From Vibrio rhodolitus (GTDB lineage Bacteria > Pseudomonadota > Gammaproteobacteria > Enterobacterales > Vibrionaceae), in the NCBI RefSeq assembly GCF_003350325.1, contig NZ_QLYZ01000002.1, positions 302,034 through 366,033 of the forward strand: a DNA stretch of 64,000 nt, in the 5' to 3' direction. Position 1 is the first letter of the stretch, and the number at the start of each line of letters is the position of its first letter. Below the pieces are notes generated by a model. That model saw nothing but the letters and a program-made list of their open reading frames with translations, did no database searches and had not been told where the DNA came from. The position numbers and the translations under genes are program-made. This document shows, in pieces, positions 46,212 to 55,538 of the stretch.

Positions 46212-46820
46212 TTGTACACTCCGGAATTTAGTATGATAGAGATCTTTATTTATGCCGTCGCCATAATGTACAGCCCGGGACCGGTTAATTTGCTAGGGCT
46301 TCACTGCGGGCTCAATGGTCGCTTTCAGCATTCAGTCGGTTATTTTTTCGGTGTAGGAAGTGCGATGTTGCTACTATTTCTTGCCTTTGGCTATTTAGGC
46401 GGAAAATATATTACAGCCAATTTCTTACCCTACTTCGCCGCCTTTGGTTGTTGCTATATTCTATATATCGCATTCAAAGTTTGGCGTAGCAACATTGAAC
46501 TCAATTCTAGCTCTGCAGGCAGCAATCTTTCTTACTCTGACGGACTCGGCTTGCAGCTTCTCAATCCAAAAGGTGTGGTTGCTACACTGCCAATATCAAC
46601 GGTGCAGATGCCTGCAGCCGGTATTGAAGGCTGGGGAATATTGCTTGCATCTTTTCTACTTGCACTGCTCGCAACGGGTGCCCCAACAAGCTACGCCGCC
46701 GTAGGTACTATGCTTGGTAAACGAATTAGCTCCACCAATGTGCTCTTTGTTTTCAATAAACTGATGGCACTGCTGCTTTTGTACGTTGCAGTAACCATTG
46801 CATGGGAACATATTCTTTAG
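46212..46820 (+). CDS. LysE/RhtB-family amino acid exporter
   Basis: A 202-residue protein with about six membrane segments and the family motif MYSPGPVNLLGLHCGL (about 17-32), usually SxxPGPNxL. It should export an amino acid or homoserine-lactone-like molecule. The TTG start at 46212 has GGAAGAG three to four bases upstream; an ATG at 46233 is a possible alternative but lacks a clear site. It is paired with the upstream AraC regulator. Confidence 0.82.
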   Translation: MYTPEFSMIEIFIYAVAIMYSPGPVNLLGLHCGLNGRFQHSVGYFFGVGSAMLLLFLAFGYLGGKYITANFLPYFAAFGCCYILYIAFKVWRSNIELNSSSAGSNLSYSDGLGLQLLNPKGVVATLPISTVQMPAAGIEGWGILLASFLLALLATGAPTSYAAVGTMLGKRISSTNVLFVFNKLMALLLLYVAVTIAWEHIL

Positions 46821-46830
46821 CTTTTTAGCG

Positions 46831-46865
46831 CTGAAAAGCAAAAGAGCTTGCATCCGCAAGCTCTT
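46831..46865 (-). terminator. terminator of the Sel1-repeat gene
   Basis: Stem AAGAGCTTGC / GCAAGCTCTT (46842-46851, 46856-46865) with loop ATCC; on the minus strand it runs into TTTTGCTTTTC. Confidence 0.7.
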
Positions 46866-46887
46866 AAAATCATCATTAGTATCTTGA

Positions 46888-47895
46888 TCACCAGATCTCA
46901 TCGAGTAGCGAGTCACGTAACTCTTTCGCTGCTGCAATATCTTCTTTCGACATATATTGCTTCACATCACTGATATCTTTAGCAACCTCAGTGTCGCCGT
47001 ACTCTTGAGCAACTTCGAACCAAGCCAGCGCTTGTACAAAATCACTCCACGTTCCATGCCCATTGCGGTATGAATACCCAACCGAGTATTGGCTATACAC
47101 ATTGCCCTGCATTGCACCTGCGGTATAGTATTCCAATGCCTTTTTATAATCGGTGGTTTTGAATCCACACGGCTTTTTGTATTCGGTATACGAGTAGATA
47201 TCACCCATTTTTGCATATGAACGAGCATGTTCATCATCTTCAATCGCTTTGGTAAAGAGCTCCATCGCTTTAGGGCAACTTTGCGCCACCCCTTCTCCCT
47301 TTAGGTACGATACACCCAAGTTGTACATTGCACTCACATCACCTTTGTTAGCAGCCTGTTCAAACCAGTACACTGCTTTCGTATAGTCTTGAGCAACACC
47401 CTTGCCGTCGTTATAGGAAAATGCGAGCTGATACATAGCATCTGCATCACCACCTTTCGCAGCCGCCAAGTAGTACTGGTTCGCTTTTTGATAATCAACC
47501 GCCGTACCTTCACCGTCAAAGTACATCACGCCTAAGCTATATAAGACATAGGGATCGTTACCTTGCTCTGCTTTATGATACCAAGCCAGTGCTTTCGCAT
47601 AGTCTTCATTGCCGTAGTGCAAGTCAGCCAATACCACCATCGCCTTGGTGTCACCTTTATCCGCAAGCTTAGTGATGTATTGATAACCGCGATCGACGTT
47701 CTCTTGATACATTGAATCTTCAATTAATAGATTCGCCGCTTGCATCAAGATTTCCGGATCATTTGATGTTTCAGCCGCTTTGAGCAAGGCAAGATCGTCG
47801 CCTTCAAAAAACTCTTCACTCAAATCATAGGCAATCGCATTGGCAGACAATAGAACTGTCATTGCGGTTAAGAAAGTACAACTTTGCTTTATCAT
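46888..47895 (-). CDS. secreted Sel1-repeat (TPR-like) protein
   Basis: A 335-residue protein with a signal peptide (FLTAMTVLLSANAIA, cleaved about residue 22). Six or more Sel1-like repeats of about 36 residues follow, with motifs such as YSLGVMYFDGEGTAVDYQKA and YNLGVSYLKGEGVAQSCPKA. Repeats of this kind form alpha solenoids that bind partner proteins in the periplasm. Neighbours give no hint of the partner. Confidence 0.87.
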   Translation of the reverse strand: MIKQSCTFLTAMTVLLSANAIAYDLSEEFFEGDDLALLKAAETSNDPEILMQAANLLIEDSMYQENVDRGYQYITKLADKGDTKAMVVLADLHYGNEDYAKALAWYHKAEQGNDPYVLYSLGVMYFDGEGTAVDYQKANQYYLAAAKGGDADAMYQLAFSYNDGKGVAQDYTKAVYWFEQAANKGDVSAMYNLGVSYLKGEGVAQSCPKAMELFTKAIEDDEHARSYAKMGDIYSYTEYKKPCGFKTTDYKKALEYYTAGAMQGNVYSQYSVGYSYRNGHGTWSDFVQALAWFEVAQEYGDTEVAKDISDVKQYMSKEDIAAAKELRDSLLDEIW

Positions 47896-48088
47896 TCAAA
47901 CCTTTCCATGTAATAACGTAATTTAACCGCGCGACTATAACAGAGCACTCAAATTGCAACTATTGAGTAGGTCACGCTTTGAAAATCAAGCAATTAAGCA
48001 TGAATTACAATAAGTTGCATCCATCTCACGAGAGTATTTGAAAAGAGAAATTATAGAAAAGATAAGCGTAGATCTTAGTTATCACCTG

Positions 48089-48610
48089 CTAGAGTAATTT
48101 TTGCTTGCGAGTAATGTACTTTACGCTCGTCCCTTGGCGGCAGCTTTCAAGTAAAGCAATCGAATATAACTTAAGGCGCTGAGGGGTTATGGCTATCTCG
48201 CTAAGTTCGCATTGCAACTTGGTATGGCGAGCAAGGGTGATGTGAGGAATGTACTGGCGTGTTTCCGGCTTAAATCCGAGTTTAATCAGCTCATCTTTCA
48301 AACTGCTTTGTAATTTCATCAACCACGGATGAGGTTTTATCGCCAACCAAATGAGTTTCTCTCCTCCTCGTCCAAACGCTCCTAAACCTGTCACTTCGAC
48401 ATCACTCTGCTCAAGAGTCAGTTGTTCGATTACTTTGATATAGCGATCGAGACTCTCTTGGCACACCTCGCCAACAAACTCCAAAGTGATGTGAAAGTTA
48501 TCGGCATCAACAAGATGATTGCGTTTAGCGACCTTAGTCAACTGATCCTGGCAAAGGCTAATCGCCTTTCTAGATTCAGGGGTAAATGTTAGGGCGTAAA
48601 AGAGTCGCAC
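48089..48610 (-). CDS. thpR: RNA 2',3'-cyclic phosphodiesterase (2'-5' RNA ligase family)
   Basis: A 173-residue protein of the 2H phosphoesterase family. Both catalytic HxT motifs are present: NFHITLEFVG (about 38-47) and IPHITLARH (about 125-133). E. coli ThpR hydrolyses 2',3'-cyclic phosphates and can ligate tRNA halves. The start is GTG 48610 with GAGGA upstream. It is followed on the same strand, upstream, by an acetyltransferase gene 29 bases away, so these small genes may be one unit. Confidence 0.85.
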   Translation of the reverse strand: MRLFYALTFTPESRKAISLCQDQLTKVAKRNHLVDADNFHITLEFVGEVCQESLDRYIKVIEQLTLEQSDVEVTGLGAFGRGGEKLIWLAIKPHPWLMKLQSSLKDELIKLGFKPETRQYIPHITLARHTKLQCELSEIAITPQRLKLYSIALLESCRQGTSVKYITRKQKLL

Positions 48611-48639
48611 TTCTTGTCCTCTATAACATTAACACCAAG

Positions 48640-49089
48640 CTAAGCCGCTGCTAATTTATCCGAAAGTGGTATGCTCAATCCCAACTCAATTAACTGATGA
48701 TGACCCACGATTTCACTCTCTCGAATAAACTCAAAGCCTAGCTTTTGATAATAGTTTTTAAGGTAATGATGGGCATGCACTGATATATAGCTAACCTGCT
48801 GTCTCTGCGCGTAACTCAGCAGTGATTTAATCAGTACATCTGCTAACTTCGCGCCTCGGTAAGCATGAAGAATCGCAACTCTGGAGAGGACGGCTCTATC
48901 CTGAGAAATGGTTAACCGCGCACAACCGACAGGCTTACAATCCAAATAGACTATCGCATGTTGTGATATGGAGTCCTTATCATCGCCTTCAAGCTCTGGC
49001 GATATGTCTTGCTCTAACACAAATACTTCATGGCGTATCGCTTGCGATTGCCCAATCAATAATGAGTCACATCCTATGACTAAATTCAC
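48640..49089 (-). CDS. GNAT-family N-acetyltransferase
   Basis: With GTG 49089 as start (GGAGGGG just upstream) the product is 149 residues and no longer overlaps the next gene; a frame extending to 49170 would overlap it by 59 bases. The core SRVAILHAYRGAKLADVLIK holds the acetyl-CoA loop, and SVHAHHYLKNYYQKLGFEF follows, as in ElaA-type GNAT proteins. Substrate unknown. Confidence 0.8.
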   Translation of the reverse strand: MNLVIGCDSLLIGQSQAIRHEVFVLEQDISPELEGDDKDSISQHAIVYLDCKPVGCARLTISQDRAVLSRVAILHAYRGAKLADVLIKSLLSYAQRQQVSYISVHAHHYLKNYYQKLGFEFIRESEIVGHHQLIELGLSIPLSDKLAAA

Positions 49090-49111
49090 GTCCCCTCCTT
49101 TGGTTCGATTT

Positions 49112-49489
49112 TTAGACTGTCTCGGAAGGATGATGAATACCGTCATAAATCTTGACTGGCTCAAGTTCATACGGATTCACCCCTTCTAAGCAAGCAACGT
49201 TAATCGCGAACTGATGAGGGTTAGAGCGGCGCTGGTGATGAGTATAAATGCCACAAGTTTTACAAAAATAGTGCTTCGCTGTCATGGTATGAAATTGATA
49301 GAGGGTAAGATTGTCTTCACCTTTAACGATTTTCAAATTCTCTAACAATACAGACGCGGCAATCGCTCCTCGCTTGCGGCACATAGAGCATGAACAACGT
49401 CTCGGGTCGTCCAAACCATTTGGCATAGTTAATTCGAGCTCTACTGCTCCACAGTGACATTTTGCGGTATGTACTGGGTTAATTTTCAT
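49112..49489 (-). CDS. GFA-family zinc protein
   Basis: A 125-residue protein of the GFA/CENP-V family. Cysteine clusters KCHCGAVELE, CSCSMCRKRGA and CKTCGIYTHH bind two zinc ions. Family members include glutathione-dependent formaldehyde-activating-like proteins, but most are uncharacterised, so no reaction is assigned. Its start lies 44 bases from the next acetyltransferase gene on the same strand. Confidence 0.85.
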   Translation of the reverse strand: MKINPVHTAKCHCGAVELELTMPNGLDDPRRCSCSMCRKRGAIAASVLLENLKIVKGEDNLTLYQFHTMTAKHYFCKTCGIYTHHQRRSNPHQFAINVACLEGVNPYELEPVKIYDGIHHPSETV

Positions 49490-49533
49490 GACTGCCTCCT
49501 TTTAGTCAAAAAACGCTTCAAAATATTCAGTGC

Positions 49534-50052
49534 TTAGCGAATATCAATCCAATATCGCGCAATACACTCTGTGAAAAATTCACTTTGAACATATCGTTCG
49601 AACTGACCACCATTCGCTTCGATCACTCGGCGAGATGCGATATTTTCCTTATTTGCAGTGACAAGCGCTCTAGCTATACCAAGCCTGCTGATTTCTTCTC
49701 GCGCCAAAGATAACATCAGTTTTCCATACCCCTTCCCACGTTTCGAAGGGCAGATGTCATAACCAATATGTCCCGCTTCTAAAGTGAGAAAAGGGTTGTC
49801 GATATTATGACGAATACGAATTATGCCAATGATATGTTGCTGCTCATCAGTCAACCAAAAATGACTGCACGGCACGTATCCAGGGCGTAAGTTCACTCCT
49901 TGAGCTTCTTGCAACAAACGCTCTACGTAACCATCAAAGTCTTTTAAGCACTCTGCGTAATACTCACCGTTGAGCGGGTCATGAGCAACGTAATCAAAAT
50001 AGAACGTCTGAAATGCTTGCTCCATTTCAACCCGAGGAGAGATTAGCCACAT
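49534..50052 (-). CDS. GNAT-family N-acetyltransferase
   Basis: A 172-residue protein with the GNAT signature YDICPSKRGKGYGKLMLSLA (about 92-111) and NKENIASRRVIEANGG, typical of RimJ/RimL-like and YjcF-like acetyltransferases. The ATG at 50052 keeps the conserved N-terminal P-x-x-E-x-x-x-x-F region; an internal ATG ten codons later is an alternative. Neither has a strong ribosome site. Substrate unknown. Confidence 0.8.
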   Translation of the reverse strand: MWLISPRVEMEQAFQTFYFDYVAHDPLNGEYYAECLKDFDGYVERLLQEAQGVNLRPGYVPCSHFWLTDEQQHIIGIIRIRHNIDNPFLTLEAGHIGYDICPSKRGKGYGKLMLSLAREEISRLGIARALVTANKENIASRRVIEANGGQFERYVQSEFFTECIARYWIDIR

Positions 50053-50190
50053 CCGACAAAACCGTTAACTTAATGTTAATTGGATACATTAACGTTACTT
50101 TTGACAACAGGCGACTAGAAAATGGAAATTGTGTGCGCTCAAAAGATAAACAAGACAAATTTGCCCATTTCAAGCGCAGACTTAGAGGGG

Positions 50191-50310
50191 TTAATTGATA
50201 CCTAGCAGGCGAGATACCCAAGTAATTTGACCATGTTCGATAAGGTCAAAGATGGTTAAGAATACCGCTGAAATCAGTGCTAATTTAATTAGTCGATTGA
50301 CAATAAACAT
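50191..50310 (-). CDS. small membrane protein, 39 residues, unknown function
   Basis: A short frame begins ATG at 50310 and stops TAA at 50191. The peptide has a basic start and one membrane helix (IKLALISAVFLTIFDLI), then GQITWVSRLLGIN. GGG lies seven bases upstream, a modest ribosome site. It sits alone between an acetyltransferase gene and nfeD and overlaps nothing. I do not recognise a family. Coding nature is moderately likely from the clean helix and lack of competing genes. Confidence 0.5.
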   Translation of the reverse strand: MFIVNRLIKLALISAVFLTIFDLIEHGQITWVSRLLGIN

Positions 50311-50616
50311 GTAGAACCCAATTGATTAAAACCTAAATAAGCATAGCCTTATCCCTGCTCCCAATAAACTATTGAATTGGTTTGTTTAGTAACAGGAAGT
50401 ATCCACTTCTTTATCAGCAGAAACGTTGGGCAAGCAGCCACATCATACTCTTTTTTACTCATCTGAGCGCATTTATCTATCCTCCATAAACTAATTTATC
50501 ATCCATCCGTAACTATAATTAGAAGAACAAGTCTTGAACAACGTGCAGTGGCGTAAATTAGAGTGGGATCTGTAGCAGTATCGTCTGCGGCTGATTGAGC
50601 TCTCAATGGAGGCTGT
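50311..50616. other. intergenic stretch upstream of nfeD, no gene seen
   Basis: About 300 AT-rich bases that should hold the promoters of nfeD-slipin (rightward) and of the small membrane protein (leftward). I see no convincing -35/-10 pair, palindrome or frame with a ribosome site. Confidence 0.4.
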
Positions 50617-51984
50617 ATGATACGAACTTGGCTACTCAGTCTAACTTTGTTTTTCTCAAGCGTAACTTACGCACAAACCGTTTGGATTGTTCCGGTTCAA
50701 GGAGCAATAGGACCCGCGACAAGCGACTACATCAGTCGAGAAATCGAACTGGCTCAAACCTCTGGTGTCAGTCTCGTGATTTTAAAAATGGATACGCCTG
50801 GCGGTTTAGACAGCGCGATGCGTGACATTATTCGCGCCATCACAACCTCCAGTGTTCCGGTTGCCACCTGGGTTGGACCCTCTGGTGCTCGGGCGGCAAG
50901 CGCTGGGACTTACATTCTACTGGCTAGTCATGTTGCCTCAATGGCAAAAGCAACCAATCTAGGCGCATCAACACCTGTACAGATCGGTGGCGCAAGTCCC
51001 GCTAAACCAAGTGATGACGCCTCAGACGATGATACGGCTGACTCCGCTTCTCCAAGTAAAAACCAAGACCAGGTACCAGCCGAAACTGCGATGGAGAAAA
51101 AAGTCATTAATGATGCCAAAGCCTACATCAAAGGATTAGCAAAGCTACATGGTCGTAACGCGGAATGGGCAGAAAAGTCTGTGACTGAAGCGGCGAGTTT
51201 AGATGCCGAAGAAGCATTAGCGCTTAACGTCATTGATTACATTGCCGCCTCACCCAAAGAGCTGGTTAACCTTGCCAATGGTCGCACTGTCACGGTTAAT
51301 AGCTTAGAACTTACTCTAAATTTTGATAATCCCAGCTTTGAGCTTCGGCAACCCGACTGGCGCGCTGCACTGCTGGCTGTCATCACCAATCCAAACGTTG
51401 CGTATATCCTAATGCTGATTGGTATTTATGGGCTTTTGCTAGAATTCTACAACCCCGGAATTGGTTTGCCCGGCGTATTGGGCGGGATCTGTTTGCTACT
51501 GGCGATGTACGCACTGCAAATGATGCCTGTGAACTATGCAGGGCTTGGGTTGCTGCTGCTTGGGATGGCTTTAATAGTTGCGGAGGGGTTCAGCCCAAGC
51601 TTTGGCATTCTCGGGCTTGGTGGAATCGTCGCATTTGTTTTAGGCTCGATCTTTCTTATGGATAGTGACATCCCCGGCTTTCAAGTCGCCCTACCTCTAA
51701 TTTTTGGTGTCGCTGCCGTTTCTGCCACTATCATTCTGTTAACTATCGCCCTGCTGCTAAGGATACGCAAAAAAGGCGTTACAACGGGCGTTGAAACCAT
51801 GGCTGGTCAACTCGCCATCGTGACCGATTCATTCATCGACGGAAAAGGTCGTGTACAGCTTAACGGCGCACTTTGGAGCGCGCTCTACGAGGGAGAAGAG
51901 CCCTTACAAACTGGCGATAAAGTCGAAGTGACTCAAATTGAAGGGTTAACCTTAACCGTGAAAAAACAACACGCTAAAAATTAG
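50617..51984 (+). CDS. NfeD-family membrane serine protease (ClpP-class)
   Basis: A 455-residue long-form NfeD. It has a signal peptide (cleaved near residue 19), a ClpP-like protease domain (about 22-215; catalytic serine Ser95 in ARAASAGTYI), a low-complexity insert at about 130-150, five membrane segments (about 255-385) and a C-terminal OB-fold NfeD domain. In archaeal homologues the protease cleaves the tail of the partner stomatin. The partner here is the slipin gene 9 bases downstream. Start ATG follows GGAGG. Confidence 0.88.
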   Translation: MIRTWLLSLTLFFSSVTYAQTVWIVPVQGAIGPATSDYISREIELAQTSGVSLVILKMDTPGGLDSAMRDIIRAITTSSVPVATWVGPSGARAASAGTYILLASHVASMAKATNLGASTPVQIGGASPAKPSDDASDDDTADSASPSKNQDQVPAETAMEKKVINDAKAYIKGLAKLHGRNAEWAEKSVTEAASLDAEEALALNVIDYIAASPKELVNLANGRTVTVNSLELTLNFDNPSFELRQPDWRAALLAVITNPNVAYILMLIGIYGLLLEFYNPGIGLPGVLGGICLLLAMYALQMMPVNYAGLGLLLLGMALIVAEGFSPSFGILGLGGIVAFVLGSIFLMDSDIPGFQVALPLIFGVAAVSATIILLTIALLLRIRKKGVTTGVETMAGQLAIVTDSFIDGKGRVQLNGALWSALYEGEEPLQTGDKVEVTQIEGLTLTVKKQHAKN

Positions 51985-51993
51985 GAGGCGCTT

Positions 51994-52776
51994 ATGATGC
52001 TCTATACCACAGCGGTTGTACTTGTACTATTACTCGCATTGGCGACGCAAGTATTCAAAGTTTTACGTGAGTATGAACGTGGCGTCGTGTTCTTTCTTGG
52101 ACGATTCCAGGAGGTCAAAGGACCGGGGCTTATTATCTTGATCCCTTTTATTCAACAAATGGTTCGTGTCGATCTGCGTACCGTGGTACTGGATGTGCCA
52201 ACCCAAGACTTAATTACCCGTGACAATGTCTCAGTCAGAGTTAATGCGGTGGTCTATTTCCGCGTTGTTGACCCACAAATGGCAATCAACAACATTGAAA
52301 GCTATAGCGATGCCACCAGCCAATTGGCGCAAACGACTTTACGCTCGGTATTGGGACAACACGAACTTGACGAACTGCTTTCTGAGCGAGAGCGACTCAA
52401 CAAAGATTTGCAAGTGATCTTAGATCAACAAACCGATGATTGGGGGATCAAGATTGCCACCGTTGAAGTAAAGCATGTTGATCTCAACGATAGTATGGTG
52501 AGAGCTCTGGCAAGACAAGCGGAAGCCGAACGAAACCGCCGCGCGAAAGTGATCCACGCAACGGGTGAGTTGGAAGCATCGAGCAAACTGAAAGAAGCCG
52601 CCGAAATGCTTAACGAAGCACCCAATGCGCTCCAACTTCGCTATATGCAGACACTGACGGAAATCGCCAATGAAAAAACCTCAACCATTGTTTTTCCAAT
52701 GCCGATGAACTTGGTTGAGACCTTATCAACATTGGCAAAGACCGCTGAGAACGTTAAATCAAACGAAGACAAATAG
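51994..52776 (+). CDS. slipin/stomatin (SPFH-domain) membrane protein
   Basis: A 260-residue SPFH protein with one N-terminal membrane segment, then the band-7 domain ([40 protein letters not shown]) and a C-terminal oligomerising helix. It forms ring-like membrane scaffolds. Its gene is coupled to nfeD, the usual operon; the NfeD protease is thought to process slipin. RBS AGGAGGCG precedes the ATG. Confidence 0.9.
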   Translation: MMLYTTAVVLVLLLALATQVFKVLREYERGVVFFLGRFQEVKGPGLIILIPFIQQMVRVDLRTVVLDVPTQDLITRDNVSVRVNAVVYFRVVDPQMAINNIESYSDATSQLAQTTLRSVLGQHELDELLSERERLNKDLQVILDQQTDDWGIKIATVEVKHVDLNDSMVRALARQAEAERNRRAKVIHATGELEASSKLKEAAEMLNEAPNALQLRYMQTLTEIANEKTSTIVFPMPMNLVETLSTLAKTAENVKSNEDK

Positions 52777-52779
52777 AGC

Positions 52780-52809
52780 AAAGGTCTAAGCATGGCTTAG
52801 ACCTTTGAG
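52780..52809. terminator. terminator, slipin gene / deacylase gene
   Basis: Long perfect stem AAAGGTCTAAGC / GCTTAGACCTTT (52780-52791, 52795-52806) with loop ATG; T-run short on both sides, so strength is uncertain. Confidence 0.6.
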
Positions 52810-52840
52810 AATTTAGCTTCGAGTTCTGAGAAGCGAAATT

Positions 52841-53836
52841 TTAGCGGATCAAGCGTACCACCAAAGAACCCGGAGCGCGAATTGACTCAATATTGTGACT
52901 CAGAACCGTGCCTGCACTTGGTGCGTAGTAACGCTTCAGTTCATCACCAAAGTTATCGTATTGGATGGCAACCAATTGGTCTTGCTCTACTTTATCCATC
53001 ATCGCAACTTGTGGGATAACAAAACCACCGATTTCCGCACGAATGCTCGTGATATCCTGTCCCTCTAGGCATGGAACAACCGCTTCCACTTCACCTTGAA
53101 GCAACTCATGACGTTTAAGCACGTTAAAGATACCATTCACGGTACGCTCAATCAGATCCAATTCGGTGTAGCGACCCATACCCACTTCAATCGTAATGCT
53201 TGGGATACCGCTGGTGTTCCATACTGTCTCAAGTACACCGGCGTCGCCTGGATCATTTAAGATAGCGTCTGGATTAATCAAACGCGCCATCTCAATTGCC
53301 TGTTCTAAACGAAAATCCGCAAACACATACAATGGGTATACTGTACCACTGGTTTGGGTATGCAGATCTATCGCCAAGTCCGCATTCGATTTTAGCAAGT
53401 TGTGCCACAATGCATGGATAAAACGATTTGCCTCATTGCCGTTTGCATCACCTGGGAAGAAGCGGTTTAAGTTGCAAGGAGACGCATCTGGATCTGCCGA
53501 GAAGAAATCACGGCTATGGTTTAGCATACCCGTCAGGTTGATCATCGGCACAATCGTCACCGTACCTGCGAGCTCTTTACCAACCAATTCACGCGCCGTC
53601 TTTTGCGCGGCTAATACGCCATTGTATTCATCACCATGAACACCCGCAGTGATCATGATTTTTTTGCCCGGCTTTTCGCCCTTGAATACCATTACTGGTA
53701 AATGCTGCCATTGAGAAAGTGCATCCGAGGCAATACGGAACATGAACTTATGCTCACCTGCAGCCAAATCTGCCACATCTAAAGAGTGAATAACGCGGTG
53801 ACCTTGAATCACATCGTCTAAGTATTGTGTCGCCAT
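52841..53836 (-). CDS. succinylglutamate desuccinylase/aspartoacylase-family deacylase
   Basis: A 331-residue zinc-dependent amidohydrolase of the AstE/AspA (M14-like) family. Zinc ligands are in ITAGVHGDEYNG (His and Glu) and AIDLHTQTSG (His), with the catalytic region ITIEVGMGR. It should remove an acyl group from an N-acyl amino acid. The gene lies downstream of a YfcC-type permease, separated by a terminator. Candidate substrates are N-acetylaspartate, N-succinylglutamate or N-acetyldiaminobutyrate (the DoeB reaction of ectoine breakdown). Sequence alone does not decide. Confidence 0.78.
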   Translation of the reverse strand: MATQYLDDVIQGHRVIHSLDVADLAAGEHKFMFRIASDALSQWQHLPVMVFKGEKPGKKIMITAGVHGDEYNGVLAAQKTARELVGKELAGTVTIVPMINLTGMLNHSRDFFSADPDASPCNLNRFFPGDANGNEANRFIHALWHNLLKSNADLAIDLHTQTSGTVYPLYVFADFRLEQAIEMARLINPDAILNDPGDAGVLETVWNTSGIPSITIEVGMGRYTELDLIERTVNGIFNVLKRHELLQGEVEAVVPCLEGQDITSIRAEIGGFVIPQVAMMDKVEQDQLVAIQYDNFGDELKRYYAPSAGTVLSHNIESIRAPGSLVVRLIR

Positions 53837-53885
53837 TAAAATGGTCTCTCCAAAATCTTTGTTTGCCTATCAACTGAGGCAGACA

Positions 53886-53916
53886 ATAAAAAATGGCGAG
53901 ATAAATATCTCGCCAT
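53886..53916 (-). terminator. terminator between permease and deacylase genes
   Basis: Stem ATGGCGAGATA / TATCTCGCCAT (53893-53903, 53906-53916) with a two-base spacer, followed on the minus strand by TTTTTTATTG. It would lower downstream deacylase expression unless read through. Confidence 0.7.
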
Positions 53917-53942
53917 CGAATCATCAAACTCGCTAGGGTTTA

Positions 53943-55487
53943 TTATGAGAAGCCCATTAGCTGAGCAACTACTACAACTACGCTCGAAATTGCGAACAAT
54001 AGTAGCATAAAGCGCCAGCAGAATTTCGCCCAGTCACCCCAATCGATACGACATACACCAAGTGTTGCCATTAGAGGCGCTGAAGTTGGTACGATTACGT
54101 TAGTGAAACCGTCACCCAGTTGGAATGCCAATACCGCTACTTGACGAGTCACGCCTGCGATATCAGACAACGGCGATAGTAGTGGCATTGTTAGTGCTGC
54201 TTGACCAGAACCTGAGGTTACAAAGAAGTTGAACACTGACTGGAAAACGTACATTAGCCATGCCGATGCTACTGCTGGCAAACCGCTTAGCATGCTACCA
54301 GCACCGTTTAGGATTGAGTTCAGTACACTTGGCTCTTCTGAAGAGCCGCCACCTAGCAGCAGTAGTACACCTTTCGCACAACCCACTAGTAGTGCTGGTG
54401 CTAGCATGATGCTGGCACCTTCTTTAAACGCTGCCGCAGCTTCGTTTAGTGTCATACCGTTCAAGCGGAAAATCGTACCAATAATCGCGACTACAAAGCC
54501 CATAGTGAAGAATTGCGATGCGATCTCTGGAATGTACCAAGCGTGCATTACTACGCCCCATACCACCCATGCAGTCGAAGCTACTACGGTTAGAAGCACT
54601 AGCGTATCGCCAATGTTCCAACGAGACTCAGCAACCGATGCTTCTTGTTGGTGGAAGTACGCGTCAGTACGACGGCTGTATGATAGCTCTGGGTTTGCTT
54701 TGATGCGCGCTGCGTATGCCATAGTGAAAGCGATACCGACAAGCGTAAAGCCAGCCCATAGACCCATACGCACGGTCATACCAGAAAGAACTGGAATACC
54801 CGCGATACCTTGAGCAATAGCCACTGAGAACGGGTTCATCCAAGACGTCGCAAAACCAATTTGTGTTGCGATGTAAGTTACCATTACAGTTGTAATACCG
54901 TCGTAACCAAGACGAACCATTAGTGGAGCGATGATAATCGCGAAGGCAACCGCTTCTTCACCCATACCAAATACTGCACCACCAAGTGAGAACAGTAGGA
55001 AAAGTACAGGGATAAATAGTGATTCATTACCTTTGGTTTTATCAATCAGACGCAGGATACCGTTGTCGATAGTACCAGTGCGCATTACCACACCAAATGC
55101 ACCCCCGATCACCAGCATAAACATGATTACGCCGATTGCACTGCCCCATTTCGAGCCTGAAGTTAGACCTTCAAATGGGAAGTTCATTAGACCAATGCCA
55201 CCGCCTGAAGCAAATAGGCTTACTGTGTTGTAAACCAGTTCACCAGCTTCATCAGTCGCATAAGCAAAAGAGTTAGGGTCAATAACTGTACGTGTCTTTT
55301 CAGCACCATCGACCATGTATGTCACCTGTTGGCTATCAAAAGAGCCCGCAGGGATTAAGTAAGTAAGAATCGCAGCAAAGATACCAACAAAGAAGATTAA
55401 AATTAGGGTATCTGGCATCTGCCAAGATTTCTTCGTTACAGCCGAGTCCGCTGGCTGTGCATGAGTGTGAGACATAACCTTTTTCAC
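53943..55487 (-). CDS. YfcC/DcuC-family membrane permease
   Basis: A 514-residue transporter with about 12 membrane segments. It contains FAIIIAPLMVRLGYDGITTV and FQLGDGFTNVIVPTSAPLMA, typical of YfcC/ArsB-NhaD superfamily carriers (for example arginine/ornithine or dicarboxylate antiport types). Start is GTG 55487 or ATG 55475; neither has a well-placed ribosome site. It lies immediately upstream of an AstE/AspA-type deacylase, suggesting uptake of the N-acyl amino acid that enzyme cleaves. Substrate not determined. Confidence 0.82.
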   Translation of the reverse strand: MKKVMSHTHAQPADSAVTKKSWQMPDTLILIFFVGIFAAILTYLIPAGSFDSQQVTYMVDGAEKTRTVIDPNSFAYATDEAGELVYNTVSLFASGGGIGLMNFPFEGLTSGSKWGSAIGVIMFMLVIGGAFGVVMRTGTIDNGILRLIDKTKGNESLFIPVLFLLFSLGGAVFGMGEEAVAFAIIIAPLMVRLGYDGITTVMVTYIATQIGFATSWMNPFSVAIAQGIAGIPVLSGMTVRMGLWAGFTLVGIAFTMAYAARIKANPELSYSRRTDAYFHQQEASVAESRWNIGDTLVLLTVVASTAWVVWGVVMHAWYIPEIASQFFTMGFVVAIIGTIFRLNGMTLNEAAAAFKEGASIMLAPALLVGCAKGVLLLLGGGSSEEPSVLNSILNGAGSMLSGLPAVASAWLMYVFQSVFNFFVTSGSGQAALTMPLLSPLSDIAGVTRQVAVLAFQLGDGFTNVIVPTSAPLMATLGVCRIDWGDWAKFCWRFMLLLFAISSVVVVVAQLMGFS

Positions 55488-55508
55488 GCTTAGTTTTCAG
55501 ATGCGTGA

Positions 55509-55538
55509 AATATCGCAAACTACAGAATAAAAAGTCAA
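55509..55538 (-). promoter_or_regulatory. permease promoter candidate
   Basis: On the minus strand TTGACT (55538-55533) is followed after 18 bases by GATATT (55514-55509), 22 bases before the permease start. The surrounding 300-base stretch 55488-55793 otherwise holds no gene that I can support. Confidence 0.4.

Noticed and set aside
50209..50225. GATACCCAAGTAATTTG resembling the end of the 269-base repeat
   Set aside because: Only about eleven bases match, there is no partner end nearby, and it lies within the 39-residue peptide frame; chance is sufficient.
52841..53836. Naming the deacylase doeB
   Set aside because: Family-level zinc motifs fit, but no ectoine hydrolase (DoeA) or other degradation genes are present, so the substrate is left open.
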